Shown here: piece after piece, positions 19,021-28,090 of the stretch
Layout: every line of letters begins with the position of its first letter
Position numbering within the stretch: position 1 is the stretch's first letter
Assembly: GCF_018831625.1 (NCBI RefSeq)
Contig: NZ_CP065193.1
Location: forward strand, 372,001-436,000
Length of the DNA stretch: 64,000 nucleotides
Source of the DNA: Spiroplasma endosymbiont of 'Nebria riversi'
GTDB taxonomy: Bacteria > Bacillota_I > Bacilli_A > Mycoplasmatales > Nriv7
Direction of reading: 5' to 3'
Position numbers and translations under genes: made by a program
Notes under the pieces: model-generated
What the model was told of the DNA's origin: nothing
The model's input: the letters and a program-made list of their open reading frames with translations, nothing else
Databases searched by the model: none

Positions 19021-19113
19021 TTAAGGTGCCTTAAGAATAGAGGTAAATAAAAAAAACATCTTGGTTGATGTTTATAGTGGCGAAGCGGTGCGGAAAGCGT
19101 ATGCTCCGCCCGC
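19021..19113 (+). promoter_or_regulatory. Viral hairpins and GC-rich element (candidate packaging signal or terminator)
   Basis: Three inverted repeats in 93 bp: TTAAGG-TG-CCTTAA (19021-19034), AAACATC-TTGGTT-GATGTTT (19054-19073), and a GC-rich run at 19079-19113 with GCGGA/TCCGC arms, striking in an AT-rich genome. All three are kept, inverted, at 29163-29290. Filamentous phages use a hairpin in an intergenic region as packaging signal (established for inoviruses). Applying that here is inference. Confidence 0.5.
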
Positions 19114-19198
19114 TAGTTATGGATGAGTTGAGTTATTTAACTAAGTTATTGCATTTTTTTGATTTCGTGTAGTAAAAAATAGTTTTGGAGTTTTAGAA

Positions 19199-19393
19199 AT
19201 GACAATGTGAGTTAGCGTGGATGAACCACCTAAAAATTATTGTCGAGAGTTTATATATTCTATTAATAAAAAAACTGGATTAGAACAAAAAATTTGAGCT
19301 TATAAATCTACAGTTGATTCTGTTAGAACTGATTTAGTTGGTGATAATTGACTTTGTGTTGATTTTGTTGAACATAATTGTTTAAAAAAATAA
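19199..19393 (+). CDS. Small plectroviral protein, 64 aa
   Basis: MTMWVSVDEPPKNYCREFIY, soluble in character, with three TGA=Trp and an acidic C-terminal half (VRTDLVGDNWLCVDFVEHNC). TTTTGGAG precedes the ATG. It has no counterpart at this position in V2. Unknown function. Confidence 0.55.
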
Positions 19394-19423
19394 ATTAATT
19401 AAAAAATTAAGGAGAAAAGGAAG

Positions 19424-19636
19424 ATGAATATATTTGGATTAGTATTTTTTACGATTTTAACATTATTACTAGCATACTATATTGCTGTTAATATTTATCG
19501 GTTTTTTAAAGATAAAAAGAAATATGGTAGTGAAGCAAAACAGCTACCAAAAGATTTTACTTATTCACAACGAATATTTATTGCAAAGTTTAAACGAAAT
19601 TTGTTAGAACAAGATGAAAAAGAAATTAAAAAGTAG
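19424..19636 (+). CDS. Small single-pass viral membrane protein, 70 aa
   Basis: One N-terminal membrane helix (IFGLVFFTILTLLLAYYIAV), then a basic/acidic cytoplasmic tail containing FTYSQRIFIAKFKRNL. The V2 ortholog (50050-50271) keeps the F-T-x-x-x-x-I-F-I-A-x-F pattern. AAGGAG ribosome site. Likely a minor structural or assembly protein by position. Confidence 0.65.
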   Translation: MNIFGLVFFTILTLLLAYYIAVNIYRFFKDKKKYGSEAKQLPKDFTYSQRIFIAKFKRNLLEQDEKEIKK

Positions 19637-19645
19637 GTTTAGAAA

Positions 19646-19795
19646 ATGTTTAAAAAAATAATTATTGAGTTAATTGAATTAATTTATCCAACTGCCGATT
19701 TACCACCCCAAGTTGTATTTTTGTTTTCAATTTTAATAATTGTAATGCTGTTTTCAGCCATTATTTTTCTACTCTTTTGACCTTTTAAGCGGTAA
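19646..19795 (+). CDS. Small viral membrane protein, 49 aa
   Basis: MFKKIIIELIELIYPTADLP, then one membrane helix ending FWPFKR. The V2 ortholog at 50271-50432 keeps the P-x-x-x-x-P-x-Q-V-x-F core. Too short for most gene finders but conserved in both viruses and preceded by a viral-type ribosome site, so it is likely real. Candidate minor coat protein. Confidence 0.65.
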
Positions 19796-19800
19796 TTATT

Positions 19801-20031
19801 ATGTTTTTAGTTGCTTGAAAAGATTTAGATTGAGAAATGACAAAATTGTATTTTTGAGATTTATTTATCCAAATTACAACTATTCCGGCGTGAGTTTCTG
19901 GTAAAGAAATTGATTTAACCAAAGAACTACCTTGACTTTTAATAGCAAATATTGCGTTTTGAATGGTATTAGTATTCATCGTCTTATTTATGTTTATTTT
20001 ATTTTATAAGGTTAAATCATATTTTGTTTAG
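19801..20031 (+). CDS. Small viral membrane protein, 76 aa
   Basis: The first 40 residues are amphipathic (YFWDLFIQITTIPAWVSGKE) and the C-terminal 30 form a membrane helix. There are six TGA=Trp codons. The V2 ortholog at 50436-50666 has the same length and the shared block DLFIQITTIPA-x-x-S-G. Ends just before the strong GGGGG-type ribosome site of the major coat gene. Confidence 0.65.
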
Positions 20032-20046
20032 AAAGGGGGTGATTAT

Positions 20047-20292
20047 ATGTTTAGAATTTTTCTTGATGGAGCAACAACACCACCAGTAGCAATTACTGGT
20101 GAACAAGCGGTTACTAACTTATGAAAAGCATTAATTAAAGCATTTGGTAATATTTGGACTGATATTATTGGTGGTAATATGCCAAATGTCGTTAATTTTT
20201 TTGCTACATATTGAGTTTTCTTGCTTGGCGTGATTATTGGTTTATTTTTAATCGCTTTCAAAATGTTTGAAAAATTAATGCCTGGCAGATAG
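20047..20292 (+). CDS. Major coat protein of plectrovirus V1
   Basis: 81 aa, MFRIFLDGATTPPVAITGEQ, an amphipathic middle (LWKALIKAFGNIWTDIIGGN), one membrane helix (VFLLGVIIGLFLIAF) and a short basic end (KMFEKLMPGR). This is the layout of filamentous-phage major coats: surface-exposed N-terminus, helix, basic DNA-facing tail. The strongest ribosome site of the operon (GAAAGGGGGTGAT) precedes it in both viruses, as expected for the most abundant virion protein. Ortholog at 50832-51080. Confidence 0.75.
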
Positions 20293-20320
20293 TAATAAAA
20301 ATAAAGAAAGTGTGATTTAA

Positions 20321-21316
20321 GTGGTGCTATTATTCAAAAAAATAAATTTAAGATTATATGATTTTGTCGCTTTAAATCGCGCTTTATTTATTATTGCGTG
20401 ATTCTATGGCGCGATTTTGCATTATTATAATCCTCAAAGTTGAAGAATGTTATTTGATGTTATTTACTTACTAATTGCTTTGTATATTTTATATACTAAA
20501 ATTTCTCATTTCTTTGCTCGTCTTAGTTTTATTAATTTCTTATTAAATTCACCCTTAAATTTAATAATTGGTGCCTTAGGGACTGGGAAAAACGCTTTAA
20601 TGGTTTTAGCTCCTTACTTATTAAGCGATTGAAAAATGATTTCTACTTCTCCGATTACCAATAAACAAATGCTTTCATTAGGACATATGTCTTTATTGGA
20701 TTATAATTATCCGATATTAGAAGAAAAGCATTTGCTGTTATGAGATGAAACTAACTTATTTTTAGAAGGAACTGACTATAAAGAAAATGATAGAGTAACT
20801 CAAGGTTTACAAGAATATTTTGCTTCAGCACGGCAATTTACCCATATTGTATTAGCAAGCGGACAACGATCCGAACATATATGAGTTAAAGTTCGTGATA
20901 TTGCGAATTCAATAATTGTTGGTATTAGAAAAAAACCGGTTAGTATCTTTCGTCCTTATTTACAAGTTATTTATGGCACTTTAAAAATGGCGAGCGAAAA
21001 CGAACAATGACGATTAACTTTAATAAATGCTAAAAATGATAAAAAAGGTCGCAAAATCAAGTATCGTAGCATTCCGGAATTAGATATTTATTTCTTTAAA
21101 TTGAAAATTCCAATGTCAATTTTAAATCTTTATGATAATAAATATTTATCATTCTTGCGTGAATTAAGTAATCGTGCTTTGAATGATAATTATCAACATA
21201 AATTTTGAAATGATAATGTAATGGATATTGAAGCATTAGAATATTTAAAAATGGAAAAATTTAGCAAAATACTTACTAAGTTAAAAAATAATCTGAAGAA
21301 GAAAAATAACGGTTAA
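20321..21316 (+). CDS. Zot-like virion assembly ATPase
   Basis: 331 aa from GTG. Two N-terminal membrane helices (ALFIIAWFYGAILHYY; VIYLLIALYILYTKI). The ATPase domain has Walker A GALGTGKNA at about residue 93 and Walker B LLLWDE at about 145, followed by RQFTHIVLASGQ, a sensor-like segment. This matches the Zot/gene I family that drives extrusion of filamentous virus through the membrane. It follows the coat gene, the standard order. V2 has a split ortholog (51105-53295). Confidence 0.8.
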
Positions 21317-21319
21317 CCC

Positions 21320-21583
21320 CGTTTTTAGTAGCGATAATTATTATTTAGACATTAATTAAATTAAATTAAGTTTTATTTAATATTTTTGTTTCATTATCAG
21401 CACAATTCCAATAACAATCATAATTCAGAAAAAAATTGCTATTGGTGCAAAACCAAATAAAAACTCAAATATATTATATACAAGAGTTCAGGCGCCTTTT
21501 AAAAATTTTAAAGAAAGCTTCTTCTGCGGTTGGACTATTTATCATATTTCAGCTCCTTTCTAATATTGTCGCTACTAAAAACG
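21320..21583. repeat. 264-bp cassette bounded by 15-bp inverted repeats
   Basis: CGTTTTTAGTAGCGA at 21320-21334 recurs as its exact reverse complement at 21569-21583. The similarity continues loosely inward (AATTATTA and AATATTA). The cassette lies between the Zot-like stop and the next plus-strand gene. V2 has only six bases there. Inside is a minus-strand gene with a good ribosome site just inside the right repeat. Could be an invertible segment, a minimal mobile cassette or a very large hairpin. Confidence 0.7.
21377..21545 (-). pseudogene. Antisense small membrane protein in the cassette (one-base frameshift)
   Basis: It reads MINSPTAEEAFFKIFK, then after removing one A near 21497, GAWTLVYNIFEFLFGF and a membrane helix ending VLIMKQKY (55 aa). 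AAAGGAG stands 6 nt before ATG. The pattern F-F/Y-K-x-F-x-x-x-W-T-L resembles the start of the plus-strand neighbour at 21630 (FYKVFDLIWTL), so it may be an alternative version of that protein. The short length makes this tentative. Confidence 0.5.
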
Positions 21584-21629
21584 CAATCAACCACAACATT
21601 ATTTTACTCTATGAAAGGAACAATAAAAA

Positions 21630-21956
21630 ATGGAAAACTTAGAAAAAATGGCTAGTTTGATTGGCGATATGTTTTATAAAGTTTTTGATTTAATTTGAAC
21701 TTTAACCATTCCGGGAACAGATATTCGCATTATTATTTTTCCGCTAATTATACTTGTGATAAATCTTGTGATTGGTGGCATTTTAGGTATTCATATTGAA
21801 CGACCAAAAGTTGGTTTTCGTAAAAAATATCGAAAATCAGTTGCTAATTGAGGAACTAAGAAACAATCATCTAGTAGTCCAATTAAGAAATTTAGTGGTA
21901 ATAGTTCTAAAAACAGACCGTGAGTTAACCAACACGGACGGCGAATAAAAAGGTAG
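21630..21956 (+). CDS. Viral membrane protein with basic tail, 108 aa
   Basis: MENLEKMASLIGDMFYKVFD, one membrane helix (FPLIILVINLVIGGILGI) and a strongly basic, Ser/Asn-rich tail (KKYRKSV, WVNQHGRRIKR). The V2 ortholog 53302-53586 keeps MENL-x-KMA and the basic tail. Likely a minor coat or DNA-contacting assembly protein. Ribosome site GAAAGGAAC. Confidence 0.65.
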
Positions 21957-21966
21957 TTTTTAGAAA

Positions 21967-22221
21967 ATGTTTAAATTAATAATGTTATTTATTCTTGTTT
22001 CTGTTTTTTCTATTTTTGCTTTAAATGACTTTTTAGGTTTATGAGCCTATGTGCGTGAGGGTTTAGAATATTTTAATAAAGTTCTATCAAGTAATATTAA
22101 AATTTTAGATTTGTTTAAACCAATGATAAGGTTATTTTCCCAACATCCGATTTTCCAAATTTTAGGAACGATTTGTATTTTATCAACAATATATTTAATT
22201 TTAAGAGGACCTACTGAATAA
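21967..22221 (+). CDS. Viral membrane protein, 84 aa
   Basis: Two hydrophobic segments around a conserved centre (IKILDLFKPMIRLFSQHPIF). The V2 ortholog at 53589-53837 shares LFKPM-x-R-x-FSQHPIF and length. Structural or assembly role inferred from position between the Zot-like gene and the adsorption-type protein gene. Confidence 0.65.
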
Positions 22222-22247
22222 AAAAATATTTTAAAAGGAGTTAAAAA

Positions 22248-22631
22248 ATGAAAAAGTTAAAGAAAATATTAAGCATTAAATGATTTAAAAGCATTTTAGG
22301 TTTTATACATTTTTTTATTATATTTCATACTGTTATGGTTATAATTTGAGTATTTTTAACAAGAATTAGAACTAACACAGATGAGTTTTTTAAAGATTTT
22401 ATATTATTTGATTTTCAAAATGTATTTCTTAAAGTGTATTTTTGATTATTAATGGTTTATTTGTTAATAACTGCTATTAAGTTATTTATTAGGGGTTATT
22501 ACTTTAATAAAGTTTTTAGAAAGCATCAAATGCAAGTTGCTAATTGTGAATGTCCACAACATCAACAGTATAAATTTTCTGATGCTTTTAAAGTGATAAA
22601 AAATAGTTTTAAGGCGTGATGAAATGCATAA
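22248..22631 (+). CDS. Viral two-helix membrane protein, 127 aa
   Basis: MKKLKKILSIKWFKSILGFI, two membrane helices (about 18-40 and 65-85), and a cytoplasmic tail with a CECPQHQQ cluster. V2 has a positional counterpart at 53860-54252 with the same two-helix plan but little identity. It overlaps the next gene by 8 nt, implying coupling with the adsorption-type protein. Confidence 0.6.
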
Positions 22632-24506
22632 GATTATTTCTTGATTTATTATAATGTTTATTAGTTTGGTACCGCTAGGGGCGTTCTTTGATACAAAACA
22701 ACCATCAAAACCTAATATGGAACAATCCTTTATAAAGCGAGAAAAACGAGCTACAAATCCCGGTCAATGTGGTAATAGTTGTAATTTAAAGTTTGCTAGT
22801 TTAAAAAACACTAAATTAATTCATCATGGTGATTATTGATTAGATATAAGTGAAAGCGGTTTTACCTGACCTAGTCTAGTGATGTTGAGCTTGAATATCC
22901 AAACCGATTTCGTTTGTTTGGTTATAAAAACTGAATTTCTGCGTTTAATTTTTATAAAAAAAATGGAACATTACAATCTTTTAATACTCCTGGTAGTGGA
23001 TTTAAAACAGATATTTATACTATATCAGAAATTGTCAATGTAAAAATTACAATTGGATTAGTGGATAAACTACACGATTTTAAACATTATTTAACTTCAT
23101 TCTATGCCGAAATGCCTCCTTTACTTGAAAAAGATAACGAGCAATTATTACCAACAGTAATAACTAAAAATGATGGTGAATATCAGTATAATCAGTTTCA
23201 AGATAAACTTGATTATTTAATGATACAACGCCGAGATTTTGATAAATTTAATTATAGTTATTTATATTGAGTGCCAATTTTTAATTTCTTTGATGATAAT
23301 TTTAAATATATGAGTGAAATGTCAATTGAATTAAATGGTTTTAAACAAAATAGTAAATTTAATTTAAGTCGCAAAAATTTATATCCTAAACCTGATATGA
23401 TGGAAAAAGTTATTTTTATAGAACTTTCCTTTTCTAGTTTCGGTGATGTTATTACTATAAAAACTGAGCATGGTAGTATTGTGGGTTATAATGAGTTTTT
23501 AGAAAATGGTAAATCGCTTTGAAAATCTGGCTCGCAAACAAGTTTTGGAATAAATTTTATTAATACCTTTTTTGGGCAAATTAATTATTATGGTAATACT
23601 TTCCATTTTTTACGCTATGATGACAAATTAAAAACTGATTTTAAAGATTTTATGCTTTATTACCAAAAAGATTTAACTATTGATTTCATTAATGATTTAT
23701 TTAATAAACTTTATAAAGTTTTAGGTGAGTTTTTTGTACAATTCTTTTATGCCAGTGTTGATATGGACGCCTCTACTTATGTAGAATTAGATTACAAAGG
23801 GATGCAACAAATTCCTAAAAATGTTTTACAAATGGGTTTTTTCTATCGTTCCTTAATTACTTTTTATCCCAAACAGTATTTAATTAACTTTGGTTCAACA
23901 ACGGAAAATAGTAAGAATATGATTTTTCGTTCCTATTTCTTTGTTAAAGATAAACAAATTGCCAATGATTTTAATACTGGTAAAAGAAGTTCTTATCAAA
24001 TAGATTTTAATGTGTTAAAAGCATATGATAACCAATTATGAAACGCTACTAGTGATAAACTGCATTTTTATAACGCTAAAGTCGATGTAATGTATGGAAT
24101 TAATATTTTTACACTGACTTTCCCGCTATATAAAAAGAAAAATGAAAGCACTGAATATCATTATTCTTTATACGATTTTAACATTTTGAATTCAACGGCT
24201 TTTATTGGTGGCGGCATAAGCGGTAATGTGGATGATTTAATTCCAACACCCAACTGTTCTTATTGAGGTTTATTTAGTGCCATATCTTGTGGTATTCAGC
24301 ACGCTTCTGTTAGTGTCTTAAATTGATTACTTGGTCTTTCTGGGATTAATCTTTTAATTCGCCCCCTTGGGGATATTGCCAAAACAACGATTAATTTTAC
24401 CAAAATCGCCTTTCCAGTATTTGAAGTCATCCCGGCGTTTCAAATGTTATTTGAATTTATAGTGCCTTTGGCGATTTTATTAATGATATTAAAAAAGTTT
24501 TATTAA
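22624..24506 (+). pseudogene. Large adsorption-type virion protein of V1 (frameshifted)
   Basis: About 625 aa once a 5-nt duplication at about 22872 (CTAGT repeated) is removed. Signal peptide MHKIISWFIIMFISLVPLGA, a K-R-E-K-R basic motif, then a variable N-domain of about 105 aa (LIHHGDYWLDISESGFTWPS onward), a long conserved core (LDYLMIQRRDFDKFNYSYLY; FYRSLITFYPKQYLINF; YGINIFTLTFPLY) and a C-terminal membrane helix (VPLAILLMILKKFY). Signal peptide plus C-terminal anchor is the plan of filamentous-phage tip proteins of the pIII type. The N-domain is repeated in the lipoprotein gene downstream (24563). V2 ortholog at 54518-56360. Confidence 0.7.
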
Positions 24507-24562
24507 AATATTTCTAATGCTTTTATATAATATAATTCCTTTGAAAGGAGGGTTTTTTTGTT

Positions 24563-24976
24563 ATGCGAAAATTTTTATCAGCTTTAAATTCAGTTTGTAT
24601 AATGTTTATTTTTGGATGTAGTTCTAGTGTTTTTGAAAAAAAACTGCAATTTCCCAGTTTGAAAAAAACTAAATTAATTCATCATGGTGATTATTGATTA
24701 GATATAAGTGAAAGCGGTTTTACCTGACCTAGTGATGTTGAGCTTGAATATCCCAACCGATTTCGTTTGTTTGGTTATAAAAACTGAATTTCTGCGTTTA
24801 ATTTTTATAAAAAAAATGGAACATTACAATCTTTTAATACTCCTGATAGTGGATTTAAAACAGATATTTATACTATATCAGAAATTGTCAATGTAAAAAT
24901 TACAATTGGATTAGTGGATAAACTACACGATTTTAAACATTATATAACTTCATTCTCGGCGGAAATGCCTCATTAA
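24563..24976 (+). CDS. Viral lipoprotein carrying a second copy of the adsorption protein N-domain
   Basis: 137 aa. Lipoprotein leader MRKFLSALNSVCIMFIFGCS with Cys19 in an I-F-G-C lipobox. From LKKTKLIHHGDYWLDISESG to FSAEMPH the protein is almost identical, at DNA level too, to the N-domain of the preceding gene (22800-23110). A strong ribosome site (GAAAGGAGGG) precedes it. The mature protein should be a lipid-anchored N-domain on the outer face of the cell. By analogy with immunity from phage pIII and with phage lipoproteins that block superinfection, it may exclude related viruses. That role is inference. Confidence 0.7.
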
Positions 24977-24999
24977 TTAGTAATTTAATAAAAATGTTT

Positions 25000-25030
25000 G
25001 AAAATCGTATTTTTGTAATACGGTTTTCTT
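25000..25030 (+). terminator. Terminator between the viral lipoprotein and transposase genes
   Basis: GAAAATCGTAT pairs with ATACGGTTTTC (one mismatch) around a T-rich loop, followed by TTAATTT. It likely ends the structural operon. Confidence 0.6.
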
Positions 25031-25050
25031 AATTTAAGGAGTTTAAAAAA

Positions 25051-26133
25051 ATGAAATATATTATTTCTCAAGCTGATTTAGCAGATTTAAAAGCAAAAGT
25101 ACAAAGTTGATTAAGTGCTAATTGCCGTAATCCTTATTACTATAAAACTAAAAAACGCATTACTGCCTATTTAAATTTATGTACTTATTTCTATATTGAA
25201 GAAACTACTTTAACAAAACTTATTAAAAAATATTTTAAGAACGCAACGAAAACATTTTATCGTTGAGCACAAAAAATTATGACGGCTTATTATTCTGACA
25301 ATTTAGATTTATTATTGTTTAAAAGTACAAAACCACAAAATCTTAATTATCAATATAGTTTAAATTCTCGTGAAAAAGTATGTGATTTATATTTTGATTA
25401 CAAAAATCTTCAAGCTGGCGGAATGTGGTCTTTATTTAATAATTTAAAAATCGGTTTTCACGATATTAAAAATTCAAAAATTCCAAAAAATATCAAAACT
25501 TTTTATCGTTGAATTAAATCTGACCCTCGCTGAAAAGAATTAAAACAACAAATCAAACAAACAAAACGCCATTTTAAGCGTTATGAAGTTTCTGAGATTG
25601 TTCTTTTACAAATGGATGCCAAAATTATTACCACATCAAATTTTCCGGTTGATAAAAAATATTATATTTATGATTTCATTGACGAAATAACACGCATAGT
25701 ATTTGGTTATGTTTATGATAGTTTAGGAGCTAACAATGCCATTAACGCCGCGCAAAGAGCAATAAAAGATTTTAGTGAACTTGGCATAATAATTAAACGC
25801 CTCCGCACTGATAATGCTCCTGAATTTACTACTACTAATTGAAGTAATAAAAAATCGTACAAAGTAAAAGAAAGGCCTTTTACAACCTTTCTTTCTAGGA
25901 ACGGAATTGTTCACGAAATCACACCAATCCGTTCTCCTCAGAGCAATGGAAAGATTGAACGATTCCACCAACATTATAGCAAATTATTTTATGCTAAGGA
26001 CAAAAAATTAAATCAAAACGAACTCCAACATTATTTAAATCAATATTATTATTTTTACAACTTTGAACGCCGTCATTCGGCATTACAAAATAAATCACCA
26101 TTTCAAACATTACAAAAACTTTTAATAAAATAA
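25051..26133 (+). CDS. DDE (rve) transposase of plectrovirus V1
   Basis: 360 aa. An N-terminal helical DNA-binding half (LCTYFYIEETTLTKLIKKYF) precedes the integrase core: LLQMDAKIITTSNF (first Asp), IKRLRTDNAPEFTTTN (second Asp), then SPQSNGKIERFHQHY (catalytic Glu). The ending RRHSALQNKSPFQTL is typical of IS3/IS481-like enzymes. SpV1 viruses are known to carry such a transposase and to integrate with it (family knowledge), which fits the lack of a Rep gene here. AAGGAG precedes the ATG. Intact. Confidence 0.85.
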
Positions 26134-26138
26134 TTTGT

Positions 26139-26234
26139 TTATATTTTGAATTGTTGTTTTTTACAAGTAATTAAATTGGTTGTGCTTGTTCCAATTAAAG
26201 TGATTGTTCTTAAAAGATTTAATATCTTTTTCAT
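26139..26234 (-). pseudogene. Lipoprotein gene stub, 31 codons
   Basis: MKKILNLLRTITLIGTSTTN, then LITCKK: a textbook spiroplasma lipoprotein leader with lipobox L-I-T-C, followed by only a few residues before a stop 5 bp from the end of the viral transposase gene. AGAAAGGA precedes it. It lies downstream of the repeat-protein gene on the same strand. Probably the 5' end of a lipoprotein gene cut off by the virus insertion. Confidence 0.55.
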
Positions 26235-26334
26235 ATATATCCTTTCTATTTTTTATAAAATTTGTTAATTTAATTAAAAATAGAAACAATTTAAATTGTT
26301 TCCATAAACTAAATAGCAATATTATTTCTTTGTA

Positions 26335-27820
26335 TTAATTTATATAAATACTGTTGTTTGGGTTGTTGACATCTCAGTAACCAATTGTATTTGTTTTTAT
26401 AATGATTTTTTGAGAATTTGTCAGATTTTCAAATGTTTCATGAAAATCTGGAAAATGTTGCCAGACAATATTTGCGATTGTATTTACATCTTCTTTTGTT
26501 ATTGCGCCTCCAGCTCCAGAATGATCTGATTTTGGTATTTTATTAACTATTATTTTTAATTCTTTTATAAACTCTTGTTTTTTATTTTTTTCGAAAAGAA
26601 TTCTAATTTTATTAACAGTATTAAAATTAAATTCAATTTTTAATTCATCATGTGCTAAAAATTTATATCATTTTTCAAAAATTTCATTTGCTTCATCTAC
26701 TATTGGGTTGTATTCATATACATGACTAAATGTACCAAAATATAATTTATTATTTAATACAATTCCAGAAGAATGTATTGCACTATCAAGAATAGTAACA
26801 ATTTTTGATTTTTGTGTTGCGGGATCATACTCATATATTTTACCGTTAGTTGTGCCAAAATATATTTTGTCGTTTAATATAACCCCAGAAGAAATAAAAG
26901 TAGTTTCATTATCAACAATAATATTATTTAATTTTTGTGTTTGTGGATCATAATCATATATAGTTTTTCCGTTTGTATTAAAATAAAGTTTATTTTTTAA
27001 AGCATTACCGTTAAATTCGAAACCAAGTCGTGATATTATTTCAGTTTCTTGTTTTGTTAATAAATCATATTCATTAAATATGAGCATTTTCAAGTGCGCC
27101 TGCTTGAAAATATACTTTATTATTTAAAATTACTATTTTAGAAGTAATATATTCTTTTGATTTAAAAAATAATCTTTGTTCTTGTGTTGCCGAATCATAC
27201 TCATATACTTCACCTTTATCATTCATAATAATATATAACTTATTATTTAAAGAAGTAATATAATCTCACTTTCAATTCTCACCTATGGTTATTTTTTGTT
27301 GTTGTCCTGTTATTGGATCATATTCATATATATCAGGATTTATCCCTGTTGTTTGAGCATATATTTTATTATTTAATACTACACTAGAATTATAGAATTT
27401 ATCACTAAACCTTTTTGCTGTAATAACAATTTTTTGTGTTTGTGGATCATACTCATATACTCTACCATTATAGGATGTAAAGTATAGCTTATTTTTTAAT
27501 ACTACACCTGGAGATTTAAATTCGGCTCGTGGTTTTCATTGTGAAGTTTCGGCTTTAATAACAATTTTTGATTCTTGTGTTTGTGGATCATACTCATATA
27601 CTCTACCATTATTAGTGGATCCAAAATATATTTTATTATTTAAAACTATACCAGAAGCAGTGAACATATCATTTTTTCCATTAATAACAATTTTTGATTC
27701 GTTTGTTTTTAATTTAATATTATCATAAACTGTTATTACATAAGGTTTATTTGCGATTACCATCGGTAGGATAGTCCCTGTAGTTGTTATTATACTTAAT
27801 AAACTAAGTAATTTTTTCAT
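26335..27820 (-). pseudogene. Secreted beta-propeller-like repeat protein (one frameshift)
   Basis: About 495 codons. Signal peptide MKKLLSLLSIITTTGTILPM without lipobox Cys. Then at least seven repeats of about 45 residues with the motif VLNNKIYFGS-x(6)-VYEYDPQTQ, as in kelch or PQQ-type propeller blades, and a distinct C-terminal domain of about 110 residues (SGAGGAITKEDVNTIANIVW). A base change near 27090 shifts the frame at QAGALE. The frames on both sides are otherwise clean. Expected on the cell surface. Binding partner unknown. Related designs are at 57198 and 63636. Confidence 0.7.
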
Positions 27821-28090
27821 ATTAATCAAATCCCTTGCGTGAATTTTTACTAATTAATAAAATTTACCGAATAATCAACAACCTTTCTCCAAAAATTAAT
27901 CTACAGTCTCTTTGCCTTGGAATCTACTATTTTATAATTTATCATCCCTTTTTTAAAAACCCTCTTGTGCTTGTCATAAGTCTGTGGTATATTACACACA
28001 AAACATTTTTTAGCATTGAGGTTGAAAAATTTAAAAAAATTGGAAAAAAAAGAAAAAATAAATAGCTAAAAACTCAATAATTAGAAAAAC
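27821..28090 (-). promoter_or_regulatory. Upstream region of the secreted repeat-protein gene
   Basis: 270 bp without a gene. The block at about 27840-27905 (TTACTAATTAATAAAATTTA on the plus strand) is repeated before the other secreted protein (58420-58490) and, without a gene, at 49086-49180. It probably contains the promoter. An AAGGGA ribosome site precedes the ATG at 27820. Confidence 0.4.

Larger units (their letters stand above)
16273..26133 (+). mobile_element. Integrated plectrovirus V1 (SpV1-type, vespertiliovirus-like)
   Basis: About 9.9 kb, near the 8 kb class of SpV1 genomes plus inserts. It holds a leader with palindromes, replication-type genes (RuvC-like, SSB-like), small membrane proteins, a major coat protein with a glycine-rich N-terminus and one membrane helix, a Zot-like ATPase, a large adsorption-type protein, a lipoprotein and a DDE transposase. 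All genes are on the plus strand except a small antisense cassette at 21320-21583. Broken genes (16698, 22624) make production of virus from this copy unlikely. Confidence 0.85.

Noticed and set aside
20043-20261. Minus-strand frame opposite the V1 coat protein
   Set aside because: The plus-strand coat gene has the strong ribosome site and a V2 ortholog. The antisense frame is a shadow.
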